A stretch of 64,000 nt of DNA from Methylobacterium sp. Leaf465. Lineage in GTDB: Bacteria; Pseudomonadota; Alphaproteobacteria; Rhizobiales; Beijerinckiaceae. The DNA is taken from NCBI RefSeq assembly GCF_001424705.1, contig NZ_LMRA01000002.1:62001-126000 (forward strand), in the 5' to 3' direction. Below are positions 40,933 to 49,322 of the stretch, piece after piece. Below the pieces are notes generated by a model, which worked only from the letters and a program-made list of their open reading frames with translations, made no database searches and was not told the origin of the DNA. The first letter of the stretch is position 1; the number at the start of each line of letters is the position of its first letter. A program made the position numbers and the translations under genes.

Positions 40933-41221
40933 GAATCGCCTAACCGCTTGCTCAGGAACTCTTATATGCGCTGGGCCGCGCAAATAACACAGGGGACGCC
41001 GTTAGGGGCGCTCCGAACCGGGGTCGTTTCCGTCGGGTAGAACGCCTTGTTGCCGCCGCATGATCGGACTACATGAGAGATAGCGGGTATCGGTGAGCTG
41101 GGATCTTGTACCGCAAGCGTCTCACGTCCTGCTGATTCCGTCAGGCCTACCGAAGAGGATCTGCCGCTTGTGTCGAGCAGACGCAGGCTGTTGATCGACG
41201 AACGATACGAGGATCTATTTC

Positions 41222-41431
41222 GTGAATACCGGCACTGTAAAGTGGTTCAACGAGACCAAGGGCTACGGCTTCATTCAGCCTGACGACGGCGGCAAGGATG
41301 TGTTTGTGCACATCTCCGCAGTCGAGCGCGCTGGCATGCGCAACCTCATCGAGGGTCAGAAGATCTCCTACGAGATTCAGACCGACAAGCGCAGCGGCAA
41401 GGACTCGGCTGGTAACCTCCAGGCGGCCTGA
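41222..41431 (+). CDS. Cold-shock protein (CspA family)
   Basis: The 69-residue OB-fold protein starts at a GTG (read as Met) with [18 protein letters not shown]. It carries both RNA-binding motifs, KGYGFIQ (RNP1) and VFVHISAVE (RNP2). The length is normal for CspA-type RNA chaperones that melt mRNA structure. The upstream gap of ~290 bases (from 40933) likely contains a long 5' leader, as is usual for csp genes. A hairpin follows 10 bases after the stop. Confidence 0.95.
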   Translation: MNTGTVKWFNETKGYGFIQPDDGGKDVFVHISAVERAGMRNLIEGQKISYEIQTDKRSGKDSAGNLQAA

Positions 41432-41440
41432 TGCTCCCGG

Positions 41441-41460
41441 CGCCAGCCCCCGGGCTGGCG
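41441..41460 (+). terminator. Hairpin after the cold-shock gene
   Basis: CGCCAGCCC at 41441-41449 pairs with GGGCTGGCG at 41452-41460 with a 2-base loop. The T run is absent, so termination strength is uncertain. Confidence 0.5.
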
Positions 41461-41639
41461 TCACCCTGAAGGGCTTCCCACGAAGCCTCCGCCGCCGGTG
41501 ACCGACACCCTTCTGGGGAGAAGGGGTTTAGCATCCGGCATATCCCGCAACACCAACGACGCGCGCGGCTCAACCGGCCCGATGCGTCCGAGACACGGCA
41601 CGCAAAACCTGCACGTTATTGAAAGTACACAAGAAAAAT

Positions 41640-41870
41640 ATGTTGTTTGAATATACCCGACGCCGCGGCGTCCGTTCGCCCGTCACCGATGCGGCGACCT
41701 TCAAGGTGGGTCACCTGAAGCAAACCATGGCTCATGAGGCAAAGACCGTCGACCTCAGCCATCTGATCGACACCTCCTACAACTACCATTCGCCCCGCGA
41801 ACTGCGCTGGCATCTGGCCGAGCGGTTCGGCATGGCCCCAGAGGCGGTCGCTCTCCGCGAGCATCACTGA
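41640..41870 (+). CDS. Small hypothetical protein (76 aa)
   Basis: Not recognised. The frame continues upstream to a TTG at 41619; ATGs at 41640 and 41727 are both possible starts. The C-terminal half (VDLSHLIDTSYNYHSPRELRWHLAERFGM) is the more protein-like part and would be retained from either. The region is less GC-rich than its neighbours up to about 41660. Followed by a good hairpin terminator at 41938. Confidence 0.5.
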   Translation: MLFEYTRRRGVRSPVTDAATFKVGHLKQTMAHEAKTVDLSHLIDTSYNYHSPRELRWHLAERFGMAPEAVALREHH

Positions 41871-41937
41871 TCCGAGGCCGCCCTGATCCTGTCGGGGCGG
41901 ACCACGCGCCTCGTCATCGAGCCGACGTTACGATCGA

Positions 41938-41970
41938 GCCCAGCGCCCAGGTGCTGGGCTTTCCTGTTTC
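41938..41970 (+). terminator. Intrinsic terminator
   Basis: GCCCAGC at 41938-41944 pairs with GCTGGGC at 41953-41959, followed by TTTCCTGTTT. Confidence 0.7.
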
Positions 41971-42002
41971 GAGACACCCGGGCGCCGCCTCCGCCGGCGT
42001 CT

Positions 42003-42830
42003 TCAGCGGGGTGCCAGCGCCGCCACGACGTCGTTTCGCAAGGTCTGGGACACGGCCACGAGTTCTCCATGCACCGGGTCCGGACGGTTGTAGGTCGTGG
42101 GACGGCCTTGAAGATCGCTGACCGTGCCGCCCGCCTCGCGCAGGATCAGGTCGGCACCCGCGAGATCCCAGTCCCGCGCATGGGGCGAGACCAATCCGAC
42201 ATCGATGGAGCCCTCGGCAACCCGCGCGACGCGCAGGGCCAGGGACGGAACCCGCTCGACGGAGACGAGCTCGGCCTGTTGCCCGTTCGTCCCGGCGCCC
42301 CGGGCCAGGCGGTCCATCATCGGCTTCGGACCGGTGACGCGAGCCCCTTCGACGGCGCGCTGGCCGGAGACGGTGATGGTCTGTCCGTTGCGGGTGGCTC
42401 CCGCTCCCGCGATGGCTTCATATAAGGTATTGGTCACGGGCGCGTGGACGAAGCCGAGGACGGGTTGCCCGGCCGACAGCAGCGCCACGGCGATCGACCA
42501 ATCGGGATGCCCGGACATGAAGGCGCGGGTCCCATCGATGGGATCGACGATCCAGACGAGACCGGCATCGAGCCGCACCGGATTGTCGCTGGTCTCCTCC
42601 GAGAGCCAGGCTGCTCGGGGCAGCATCGCGCTGAGGCGAACCTTCAGGAAGGTGTCCACCGCCACGTCGGCTTCCGTCACCGGCGAGCCGCCCGCCTTCG
42701 ACCAGACCCGCGCCCCCGTCTGCCCGCCTGCCTTGTAGAACGGCAACGCGAGGGCGGCCGCTTCGCGGATCGTCTCGCGCAGGGCGGGAACGAGGGCGTG
42801 TGCGGCTTCCGGGGGGATCGGATCGGACAT
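42003..42830 (-). CDS. cysQ: 3'(2'),5'-bisphosphate nucleotidase CysQ family
   Basis: CysQ hydrolyses PAP/PAPS. The 275-residue product is an inositol-monophosphatase-fold enzyme with metal-binding motifs WLSEETSDN (motif with Glu), VDPIDGTRAFM (D-P-x-D-G-T) and the C-terminal ARDWDLAGADLILREAGG. VTEADVAVDTFL is the usual N-terminal block. CysQ normally protects against PAP build-up. Since this genome region appears to use APS directly, the enzyme may instead recycle PAP from 4'-phosphopantetheine transfer. Another IMP-family substrate is not excluded. Confidence 0.88.
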   Translation of the reverse strand: MSDPIPPEAAHALVPALRETIREAAALALPFYKAGGQTGARVWSKAGGSPVTEADVAVDTFLKVRLSAMLPRAAWLSEETSDNPVRLDAGLVWIVDPIDGTRAFMSGHPDWSIAVALLSAGQPVLGFVHAPVTNTLYEAIAGAGATRNGQTITVSGQRAVEGARVTGPKPMMDRLARGAGTNGQQAELVSVERVPSLALRVARVAEGSIDVGLVSPHARDWDLAGADLILREAGGTVSDLQGRPTTYNRPDPVHGELVAVSQTLRNDVVAALAPR

Positions 42831-42963
42831 GCGTCTCCATACGGTTCAGGAGGTCAGGCTGGGCGCTTGTTGAAGAGCCCGTCGCCCCGGCACGGATGCA
42901 TGGAGGGCGGTGCTTCCTTCGTTGTAGGATGCCGGGCGGGTTGTCACAAGGAGAGCGACGCAG

Positions 42964-43047
42964 ATGTCGATACGGACAAATCTCTTAGATCGAAGCAAGG
43001 AAGCGTTGAGCATTCCACGTGCTTCACCCTTGTCCATACTCGCTTAA
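42964..43047 (+). CDS. Possible 27-residue small protein
   Basis: ATG at 42964 lies nine bases after AAGGAGAG, a strong ribosome binding site, and the frame MSIRTNLLDRSKEAL... ends with TAA at 43047. The stretch is notably less GC-rich than its surroundings. The product is short, amphipathic and without known relatives. It lies in the otherwise empty 316-bp gap 42831-43146. It could be a leader peptide for the next gene or chance. Confidence 0.3.
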   Translation: MSIRTNLLDRSKEALSIPRASPLSILA

Positions 43048-43146
43048 CGCTCACTCTTAAGCTGGCCTGAGGAGGTTAGACGTAAATCTGCTTGTCATAG
43101 ACGGGTGGCCGACAGAGGTTGCCGGCGCCAACAGGGTGTACGAGCC

Positions 43147-43644
43147 ATGAACACTTTCGCGAACATGAACGACATGTCGGCGGATGCCACCTTCGTCGGC
43201 GCTGCCCCCGTTCTGACGCTGTCGCGTCTCCCGGTGATCGACCGCCTGGGCCCGGGGCGGCCCGCCGGCGTGGCCCTCGCCTACGCCGAGGATGATTCGG
43301 ATGCTTGCGGCGAGGACCGCTTCGACCTCCTCCTCGTCGACGCCACCGGCCGGGTCGTCACCCGCCTCGGACCGTTCTGCGAGGACGAGGTCGTGGCACA
43401 TTGGCGTGACGTCGCCGCCAAGTCGGGCCTGCCACGGATGATCGTCAAGGAGGACGGCGAACTCGCCAGCGTCTCGAACCAACTCGGCCCGGTAGCCCTG
43501 GGCCGGACCCGGACCCGCCGCCGTCACGGCCTCCTCAACGGCCGCCGCCCGCGCTTCCTCGTCCGCCGCAAGACCGGCGCGCTGCCGGTTCGTCCCCTGA
43601 TCCATCGCGGCGAGAACGAGATCATCTCCGGCGCCCGCTGCTGA
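43147..43644 (+). CDS. DUF6101-like hypothetical protein (165 aa)
   Basis: Start at ATG 43147 (MNTFANMNDM). The first part contains VLTLSRLPVID and RPAGVALAYAEDD. The centre has DLLLVDATGRVVTRLGPF and a helix (DEVVAHWRDVAAKSGLP). The end is the basic RTRRRHGLLNGRRPRFLVRRKTG followed by LIHRGENEIISG. The pattern of a two-strand core, an aa-VA.W helix and a basic RRRPRFL-RRK tail ending in an E-x-E-I-I motif matches what I recall of the Hyphomicrobiales family DUF6101. Function unknown; nucleic-acid contact is suggested by the basic tail. Confidence 0.65.
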   Translation: MNTFANMNDMSADATFVGAAPVLTLSRLPVIDRLGPGRPAGVALAYAEDDSDACGEDRFDLLLVDATGRVVTRLGPFCEDEVVAHWRDVAAKSGLPRMIVKEDGELASVSNQLGPVALGRTRTRRRHGLLNGRRPRFLVRRKTGALPVRPLIHRGENEIISGARC

Positions 43645-43671
43645 GCCGGGTCGCCGTATCCCGAGCGAGAC

Positions 43672-44625
43672 TCAGAGGATGTGCGTCACGGCGGCATCCG
43701 CCGCGAGGCCGACAAACAGGATCAGTCCCGCTTCCCGATTGGAGCGGAAGAGCGTCAGGGCACCGCGCCCGTCGCGCGTGTCGAGGCGCAGCACCTGTCG
43801 CCCGAGATGGACGCCGAACAGGGCGACGCCGAGCAGGCCCACGGGGCCTGCGCCTGCCAGGACCGCAGCGAGCGCGACGAAGCCGACGCTGGTGCCGTAG
43901 CACAGACCGATCGCCCCCCGCATCCGGCGCCCGAAGAAGCGGGCCGAAGAGCGGATGCCCGCGATCTCGTCGTCCTCGATATCCTGTACGGCGTAGATCG
44001 TGTCGTATCCGATCACCCAGGCGATGGTGCCCGCGTAGAGCAGCAGGGCCGGGACATCGAGGCGTGCGAACACCGCGACCCAGCCCATCAGCGCGCCCCA
44101 CGCGAAGGCGAGGCCGAGGACCGCCTGCGGCACCGGCATGACGCGCTTCATGAAGGGATAGATCGCCACCGGGACCAGCGAGGCGATGCCGACGCCGATC
44201 GCCGGACCGTTGAACTGGAGCAGTACCGCGAGGCCCATCAGGGCCTGCAGCACGAGGAAGACGGCGGCTTGGCGCGCCCGGACCTGGCCCGAGGGCAGGG
44301 GGCGCGAGCGGGTGCGCTCCACCTGGGCGTCTAGGTCCCGATCGGCGATGTCGTTGTAGGTCGAGCCCGCACCCCGCATGGCGACGGCGCCGACGAAGAA
44401 CAGGGCCAGATGGATCGGGTCAGGGAAAGCGGCACCGGACCGGATGGCCGCGAGGGAGGCCGACCACCAGCAGGGCAGAAGCAGGAGCCACCAGCCGATC
44501 GGCCGGTCGATACGGGCGAGGCGCAGGTAGGGCCGGGACCAGCGCGGCGCGATCCGGTCGACCCAATGTCCCGCCACCGCATCGGCGACGCGGCGGTCCG
44601 CGTGCGGGGAGCTCACGCCGTCCAT
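43672..44625 (-). CDS. ubiA: 4-hydroxybenzoate polyprenyltransferase UbiA
   Basis: UbiA prenylates 4-hydroxybenzoate in ubiquinone synthesis. The 317-residue membrane protein has the Asp-rich motif NDIADRDLDAQVERTRSRPLPSG that binds prenyl diphosphate and Mg2+. The second motif is DTIYAVQDIEDDEIAGIRSSA. About eight hydrophobic segments are present, and RIDRPIGWWLLLLPCWWSASLA is the typical N-terminal block. Length is normal. It is followed leftward by the convergent unknown gene ending at 43644. Confidence 0.96.
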   Translation of the reverse strand: MDGVSSPHADRRVADAVAGHWVDRIAPRWSRPYLRLARIDRPIGWWLLLLPCWWSASLAAIRSGAAFPDPIHLALFFVGAVAMRGAGSTYNDIADRDLDAQVERTRSRPLPSGQVRARQAAVFLVLQALMGLAVLLQFNGPAIGVGIASLVPVAIYPFMKRVMPVPQAVLGLAFAWGALMGWVAVFARLDVPALLLYAGTIAWVIGYDTIYAVQDIEDDEIAGIRSSARFFGRRMRGAIGLCYGTSVGFVALAAVLAGAGPVGLLGVALFGVHLGRQVLRLDTRDGRGALTLFRSNREAGLILFVGLAADAAVTHIL

Positions 44626-44676
44626 GGACGCACGGGCGCGTCGGGCCGACTCGTCCGGAAAGGTTTCAGCACCGGA

Positions 44677-45141
44677 TCAGAGGGCGCCCTGCGGCATCTT
44701 CAGGCTGCCCGTGAGTCCGGGGCCGCCGAGGAGGCCACCGCCGCCGCCGTTCTGGGCCTGCGCGCGGGCCTGGGCTTCCATCTTGGAGGCCTGGGCCGCG
44801 ACGGTGCAGACCTTGGTCTTGATGCCCGACACCTTGAGGTGGTCGGCCTTGAAGCCTTCCGCGAAGGAATCCGGGATCGAGCACCACTCCTTGTTGGCGG
44901 TGATCCATTTCAGGCCGGCGGTGCCGTTGGCCTGGAGCTTGCCGAACAGGGTGCAGGCCTCGGCCGGCGTCATCTTCTTCTTCGAGTTCGACGCGGCGTT
45001 CGCCTTGCCGATCAGGTCCTTGCGGGCCTGGAGGGTCTGCTGGATCTCGCCGCACTCGGCGGACTGCGCGAAGGCCTGTTCGCTGAAGAGCGCCGTGCCG
45101 GCGAGGGCGACGGCCAGCGTCGCGATGGTCTTGAACGACAT
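44677..45141 (-). CDS. Secreted four-cysteine hypothetical protein (154 aa)
   Basis: Start ATG at 45141 follows AAAGGATCTCAAGGC and opens a signal peptide (FKTIATLAVALAGTALF, cleavage near AFAQ). The mature region is helical with four Cys (AECGEIQ, EACTLFGKL, EWCSIPDSF, TKVCTVAAQ) that could form two disulfides. A Gly-rich tail follows (NGGGGGLLGGPGL). Periplasmic proteins of this layout are frequent in Hyphomicrobiales and are not characterised. Monocistronic. Confidence 0.7.
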   Translation of the reverse strand: MSFKTIATLAVALAGTALFSEQAFAQSAECGEIQQTLQARKDLIGKANAASNSKKKMTPAEACTLFGKLQANGTAGLKWITANKEWCSIPDSFAEGFKADHLKVSGIKTKVCTVAAQASKMEAQARAQAQNGGGGGLLGGPGLTGSLKMPQGAL

Positions 45142-45426
45142 GCCTTGAGATCCTTTCTCCCCCCATCCGCGATCCGATGGGGGTGAGCCCGGCGACCGGA
45201 TGCGGAATGGCCTGATGCGTGCCCGGAAGCGCACAAGAGTTCGCGCCTTTCGGTCTTGGTTTCGTTTCGGCATAGGAATGTGGCGTCTTTCGAGCCGCAA
45301 ACGCCGGGTCGCATTCGAAGGTGGATTTACGGCGCAATGTTGCCGCGTGTTGCGGGTTTGCATCAGCTGCTGCGGTTCGGGACCGCGCCGTTGACAGCCG
45401 ACTCACCCCACGCGACCACGCCGGGT

Positions 45427-46179
45427 ATGGCCGCTTATGACTTCACCGCCCCACGCCTCTTCGTCGAAGCCGACCTCTCCGTCGGAGCGACGCTGCCCCT
45501 CAACCGGGCGCAGGCGAACTACCTCCTCAACGTCCTGCGGCGCGGGCCCTCCGATCCAGTTCTCCTGTTCAACGGGCGCGACGGCGAATGGCGCGCAGAG
45601 ATCGCCCCGACCGGGCGTAAGAGCGCGGACCTGATCGTGCGGGAGCGCACACGCCAGCAGCCGCCACGCGCGGACCTTCATTACCTGTTCGCGCCGTTGA
45701 AGTCGGCCCGGCTCGACTACCTGGCCCAGAAGGCGGTTGAGATGGGGGCCGGCACCCTTCGCCCTGTCTACACCCGCTATACCCAGAGCGAGCGGCTGAA
45801 TGTCGATCGCCTGCGCGCGAACGCCATCGAGGCCGCCGAGCAATGCGGCATCCTCGATCTGCCGGAGATCCAGGAGGCGGCCAAGCTCCCGGCGGCGCTC
45901 GCAAACCTCAACCCCTTGCGCCTGCTCGTGTTCTGCGACGAGGACGCCCCGGTTTCGGATCCTATCCTGGCCCTCCGGCAGGCCGCCGATCCCGCGGCCG
46001 CCCCGCCTCTCGCGGTTCTGGTCGGACCCGAGGGCGGGTTTTCACCGGACGAACGCGCCCTGATCCTGGAACGTCCGAACACGGTGGCCCTCTCCCTCGG
46101 TCCGCGCATCCTGCGGGCCGACACGGCGGCGGTGATGGTGCTGGCCCTGATTCAGGCGGTGCTCGGCGACGCTCGCTGA
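45427..46179 (+). CDS. rsmE: 16S rRNA (uracil1498-N3)-methyltransferase RsmE
   Basis: RsmE methylates U1498 of 16S rRNA with SAM. The 250-residue SPOUT protein starts MAAYDFTAPRLFVE (ATG at 45427). It has an N-terminal PUA-like region (NRAQANYLLNVLRRGP) and the C-terminal knotted SAM site with LVGPEGGFSPDERALI and LSLGPRILRADTAAVMVLALIQ. YLAQKAVEMGAGTLRPVYTRYTQ is also typical. It is followed by gshA on the same strand after 128 bases. Confidence 0.95.
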   Translation: MAAYDFTAPRLFVEADLSVGATLPLNRAQANYLLNVLRRGPSDPVLLFNGRDGEWRAEIAPTGRKSADLIVRERTRQQPPRADLHYLFAPLKSARLDYLAQKAVEMGAGTLRPVYTRYTQSERLNVDRLRANAIEAAEQCGILDLPEIQEAAKLPAALANLNPLRLLVFCDEDAPVSDPILALRQAADPAAAPPLAVLVGPEGGFSPDERALILERPNTVALSLGPRILRADTAAVMVLALIQAVLGDAR

Positions 46180-46307
46180 GGCGTCGCTTGCCCGCGTTGT
46201 TCGCGCGGGTCCCGTGGCCTATGAGGCGCGTTGACCCGATGTAAGGGGCCACGCCGCTGCGGTCCGGCGCGCCTCTCCTTTGAACGACCTTCCTGAAGAG
46301 GCAGCGC

Positions 46308-47675
46308 ATGGCGCGCGACACGTCCGATACGACGCCCCTGACCACGCGGGACGAGCTCATCGCCTGGTTCGCGGAGGGCGAGAAGCCGCGCGCGCGCTTC
46401 GCGATCGGCACCGAACACGAGAAGGTGCCCTTCTACCGCGACGGACACCGCCCGGTCCCGTATGCGGGTGAGAAGGGCATCCGGGCTCTGCTGGAGGGGC
46501 TCGGCCGCGAGACCGGCTGGGAGGCGATCGAGGATGCCGGTAACCTGATCGGTCTCGCCGGTGCCGAGGGCGGCGCCATCTCCCTGGAGCCCGGCGGACA
46601 GTTCGAGCTCTCCGGTGCACCGCTGGCCGACGTGCACGCGACGGCCACGGAGTTGCGGACGCATCTCGACGCGACGACCCGGGTTGCAGACGGTCTCGGC
46701 ATCGGCTTCCTCGATCTCGGCATGAGTCCGAAATGGACGCGGGAGGAAACCCCCGTGATGCCGAAGAGCCGCTACAAGATCATGGCGGCGTACATGCCCA
46801 AGGTCGGCAGCCTCGGCCTGGACATGATGCTGCGTACCGCCACCGTGCAGGTGAACCTCGATTTCGCCTCCGAGGCCGACATGGTGGCCAAGATGCGCGT
46901 CGCCCTGGCGCTGCAGCCGGTGGCGACCGCCCTCTTCGCCAATTCGCCCTTCACGGATGGGCGTCCCAACGGCTTCCTGTCGCGCCGGTCCGAGATCTGG
47001 CGCGACACCGATGGCGACCGCACCGGCATGCTGCCGCGGGCCTTCGAGCCCGGCTTCGGCTACGAGTCCTACGTCGACTGGTTGCTCGACATGCCGATGT
47101 ACTTCGTGAAGCGCGGCGAGACCTACCACGACGTCTCCGGCGCCTCGTTCCGCGACCTGATGGCCGGCCGGCTCGCGACGCTGCCGGGGGAGCGCGCGAC
47201 GGTGTCGGATTGGGCCAACCACGCTTCGACCGCCTTCCCGGAGGTCCGGCTCAAGCGCTTCATCGAGATGCGCGGATCCGATGTGGGCGGTCCGTCGATG
47301 ATCGCTGCGCAGGCTGCTTTCTGGGTCGGGTTGCTCTACGATGAAGCCTCGCTTGCGGCGGCCTGGGACATCGCCAAGAACTGGAACGCCTGCGACCGGG
47401 AGGGGCTGCGCGCCACCGTTCCCCGCCTCGGTCTGGCCGCCCGCATCGCGGGTCGATCCCTCGGGGCGGTGGCGGCCGAGGCGCTGACGATCGCCCGCGC
47501 CGGGCTTGCCGCCCGGGCGCGACGCGACGCTCAAGGTCGGGACGAGACCCATTTCCTGCAGCCGCTGGAGGCCATCGTCGCCGCCGGACGCTCCCTCGCC
47601 GAGGAGCGCCTCGCCGATTACGAGGGCCGCTGGCAGCGCTCCGTGGAGCCTGCTTTCACCGAATGCGTCTTCTGA
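46308..47675 (+). CDS. gshA: Glutamate--cysteine ligase GshA (plant/alphaproteobacterial type)
   Basis: GshA makes gamma-glutamylcysteine, the first step of glutathione synthesis. The 455-residue product shows the type-II (GCL2/plant-like) blocks RFAIGTEHEKVPFYRDG, ISLEPGGQFELSGAPL, GLGIGFLDLGMSPKW, MLRTATVQVNLDFASEADM and EPGFGYESYVDWLLDMPMYF. Length is normal. The start ATG at 46308 follows AGAGGCAGCGC. In combination with the sulfate-assimilation operons it directs reduced sulfur into glutathione, which Methylobacterium also uses in methylotrophic metabolism. Confidence 0.95.
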   Translation: MARDTSDTTPLTTRDELIAWFAEGEKPRARFAIGTEHEKVPFYRDGHRPVPYAGEKGIRALLEGLGRETGWEAIEDAGNLIGLAGAEGGAISLEPGGQFELSGAPLADVHATATELRTHLDATTRVADGLGIGFLDLGMSPKWTREETPVMPKSRYKIMAAYMPKVGSLGLDMMLRTATVQVNLDFASEADMVAKMRVALALQPVATALFANSPFTDGRPNGFLSRRSEIWRDTDGDRTGMLPRAFEPGFGYESYVDWLLDMPMYFVKRGETYHDVSGASFRDLMAGRLATLPGERATVSDWANHASTAFPEVRLKRFIEMRGSDVGGPSMIAAQAAFWVGLLYDEASLAAAWDIAKNWNACDREGLRATVPRLGLAARIAGRSLGAVAAEALTIARAGLAARARRDAQGRDETHFLQPLEAIVAAGRSLAEERLADYEGRWQRSVEPAFTECVF

Positions 47676-47830
47676 ACGACTCGCGCCGTCGCAGCCGGGC
47701 ACATTCGCCGGCAAAAGCGCGAAGGTGCTCGAAAACACCCGCCATCCTGGCTTGACTGTTGCGTATCGGGAACGGATCGCCAATTTTGCCGTTTCCAGGA
47801 CTAACTCTTCCTGTGACGGAGAACGCTCGC

Positions 47831-48232
47831 ATGTCGCGCATCTTGTCCTTCGCCCTCGCGGGCACCACTGCCATCGGTCTCTCGGCCGGTTCCTTCACCG
47901 CCGCTCAGGCCGCCCCGATGCCGACGCTCAGCGCCGCCCAGGTCGGTGGCGGCGCGGCCATCGAAACCGTGCGCTATCGTGGCTATGGCCGGGGCTATCA
48001 CGGTGGCTACCGTCGCGGGCCCGGAGTCGGCGGCGCGCTCGCGGCCGGTGCGGCCCTCGGCATCATCGGTGGCGCCATCGCCGCCAGTCAGGCCCCGCGC
48101 TACGGCTACTACGATCGTGGCTACGTCGGAACGGGCTACGGCTATGGCTACGGCGCGCCCGCCTATGGCTACTATGCCGCCCCGTCTTACGGTTATGGCT
48201 ACGGCTATCCGACCTACGGCTACGGTTACTGA
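47831..48232 (+). CDS. Secreted Gly/Tyr-rich protein (133 aa)
   Basis: Start ATG at 47831 opens a signal peptide (ILSFALAGTTAIGLSAGSF, cleavage near AQA). The mature protein begins with RYRGYGRGYHGGYRRGPG, has a glycine-zipper-like hydrophobic stretch (GGALAAGAALGIIGGAIAASQ) and ends in a Tyr/Gly-rich tail (GYGYGYGAPAYGYYAAPS). The architecture resembles the N-terminal part of BA14K-type proteins but lacks the C-terminal signature seen in the gene at 1269-2021. Probably envelope-associated. Two hairpins follow it. Confidence 0.7.
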   Translation: MSRILSFALAGTTAIGLSAGSFTAAQAAPMPTLSAAQVGGGAAIETVRYRGYGRGYHGGYRRGPGVGGALAAGAALGIIGGAIAASQAPRYGYYDRGYVGTGYGYGYGAPAYGYYAAPSYGYGYGYPTYGYGY

Positions 48233-48278
48233 CGTCTCGCCGTCCGGGTGCGCTTTGCGCCCGGACCGGACGTCCATG

Positions 48279-48314
48279 ATCCCGCTGACGGTCGAAGCCG
48301 TCGGCGGGATTTTT
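48279..48314 (+). terminator. Rho-independent terminator
   Basis: ATCCCGC-x-GACGG pairs with CCGTC-x-GCGGGAT, followed by TTTTT. A second GC hairpin (GTCCGGG...CCGGAC) lies just upstream at 48242-48266. Confidence 0.85.
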
Positions 48315-48339
48315 CATTCCTTCAGGGGGTAGAACAGCG

Positions 48340-48663
48340 GTGAGCGGGAAAGCTGCGGGCTGGGATGCGTTGCCGATGACGGACGGAGGCAGCGAGACCG
48401 AGCATCTCGACCTCACCGGCTTGAAGTGCCCCCTGCCGGCCCTGCGGACCCGGAAAGCGCTGCGCCGGATGCCGTCCGACGCCGTCCTGGTGGTGACGTG
48501 CACCGATCCGATGGCGGGGATCGACATTCCGCATCTGGTCAGGGAGGAGGGCGACACCCTCCTCGCGCAGGCGCGGGACGCGGATCGGATGACGTTTACG
48601 ATCCGCAGAGGCCGCACAATCCCCGAGATTGTTGCCGAAAACACGCGCCTCACGCCTCATTGA
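48340..48663 (+). CDS. TusA family sulfurtransferase-like protein
   Basis: TusA-fold proteins relay sulfane sulfur, for example to tRNA thiolation or molybdenum-cofactor enzymes. The core has the signature LDLTGLKCPLPALRTRKALR (the CPxP motif with the persulfide-carrying Cys), VVTCTDPMAGIDIPHLV and a C-terminal strand (MTFTIRRG). The GTG at 48340 gives 107 residues; an ATG at 48376 would give 95, closer to the usual ~80. It is followed by the NUDIX gene on the same strand after 71 bases. Confidence 0.88.
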   Translation: MSGKAAGWDALPMTDGGSETEHLDLTGLKCPLPALRTRKALRRMPSDAVLVVTCTDPMAGIDIPHLVREEGDTLLAQARDADRMTFTIRRGRTIPEIVAENTRLTPH

Positions 48664-48734
48664 TGCGCCAACGCCCTGTTAGGGCCCTCCCATCCGGTCG
48701 CCGCAGCCTCGGCGATCCGACGGGGGAGAGCAGA

Positions 48735-49307
48735 ATGGCGCCGATTATCCGCGGCACCCGAATCGTGCACGACGGCTGGAGCCGGTTTCTCGTCGCCGAG
48801 GTGACGATGGACGACGGCACACGCCTGGCGCGCGAGATCGAGGATCACGGACGGGCGACAGCGGTACTGCCCTACGACCCGACCCGGCGGGTCGCCCTGC
48901 TGGTCGAGCAGTTCCGGACCCCGGCCTTCTATGCGGCTGGGGTCACCTCCGTGCTGGAGGTCCCGGCCGGCCTCCTCGACGAGTCGGAGCCCGAGGAAGG
49001 CGCACGGCGCGAGGCCTACGAGGAGACCGGCCTGCGTCTCGGTGCCCTCGAACCGGTGACCTGCGGCTGGAGCATGCCGGGAATCTCGACCGAGCAGATG
49101 GACCTGTTCCTGGCCCCGTACGAGGCGCCCGACCGGGTCGGTCCCGGCGGCGGCCTTGCCGGGGAGCATGAGGACATCACCGTTCGCGAGATGGCCCTGA
49201 GCGAACTTGCGGCCATGACGGATCGCGGCGAGGTCACCGACATCAAGACCCTGGCATTGATCCTGACCCTACGCCTGCGGCATCCGCACCTGTTCGCCGC
49301 GGCCTGA
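48735..49307 (+). CDS. NUDIX hydrolase, ADP-ribose pyrophosphatase-like
   Basis: The 190-residue product has a complete Nudix box starting GLLDESEPEEGARREAYEET (G-x5-E-x7-REUxEExGU), preceded by LLVEQFRTPAFYA. It is followed by the GISTEQMDLFLAPY motif that marks ADP-ribose pyrophosphatases and GDP-mannose hydrolases (NudF/NudK group). The nucleotide-sugar substrate cannot be separated by eye. Start ATG at 48735 follows GGGGGAGAGCAGA. Confidence 0.88.
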   Translation: MAPIIRGTRIVHDGWSRFLVAEVTMDDGTRLAREIEDHGRATAVLPYDPTRRVALLVEQFRTPAFYAAGVTSVLEVPAGLLDESEPEEGARREAYEETGLRLGALEPVTCGWSMPGISTEQMDLFLAPYEAPDRVGPGGGLAGEHEDITVREMALSELAAMTDRGEVTDIKTLALILTLRLRHPHLFAAA

Positions 49308-49322
49308 TACCTCCTCGACGCT

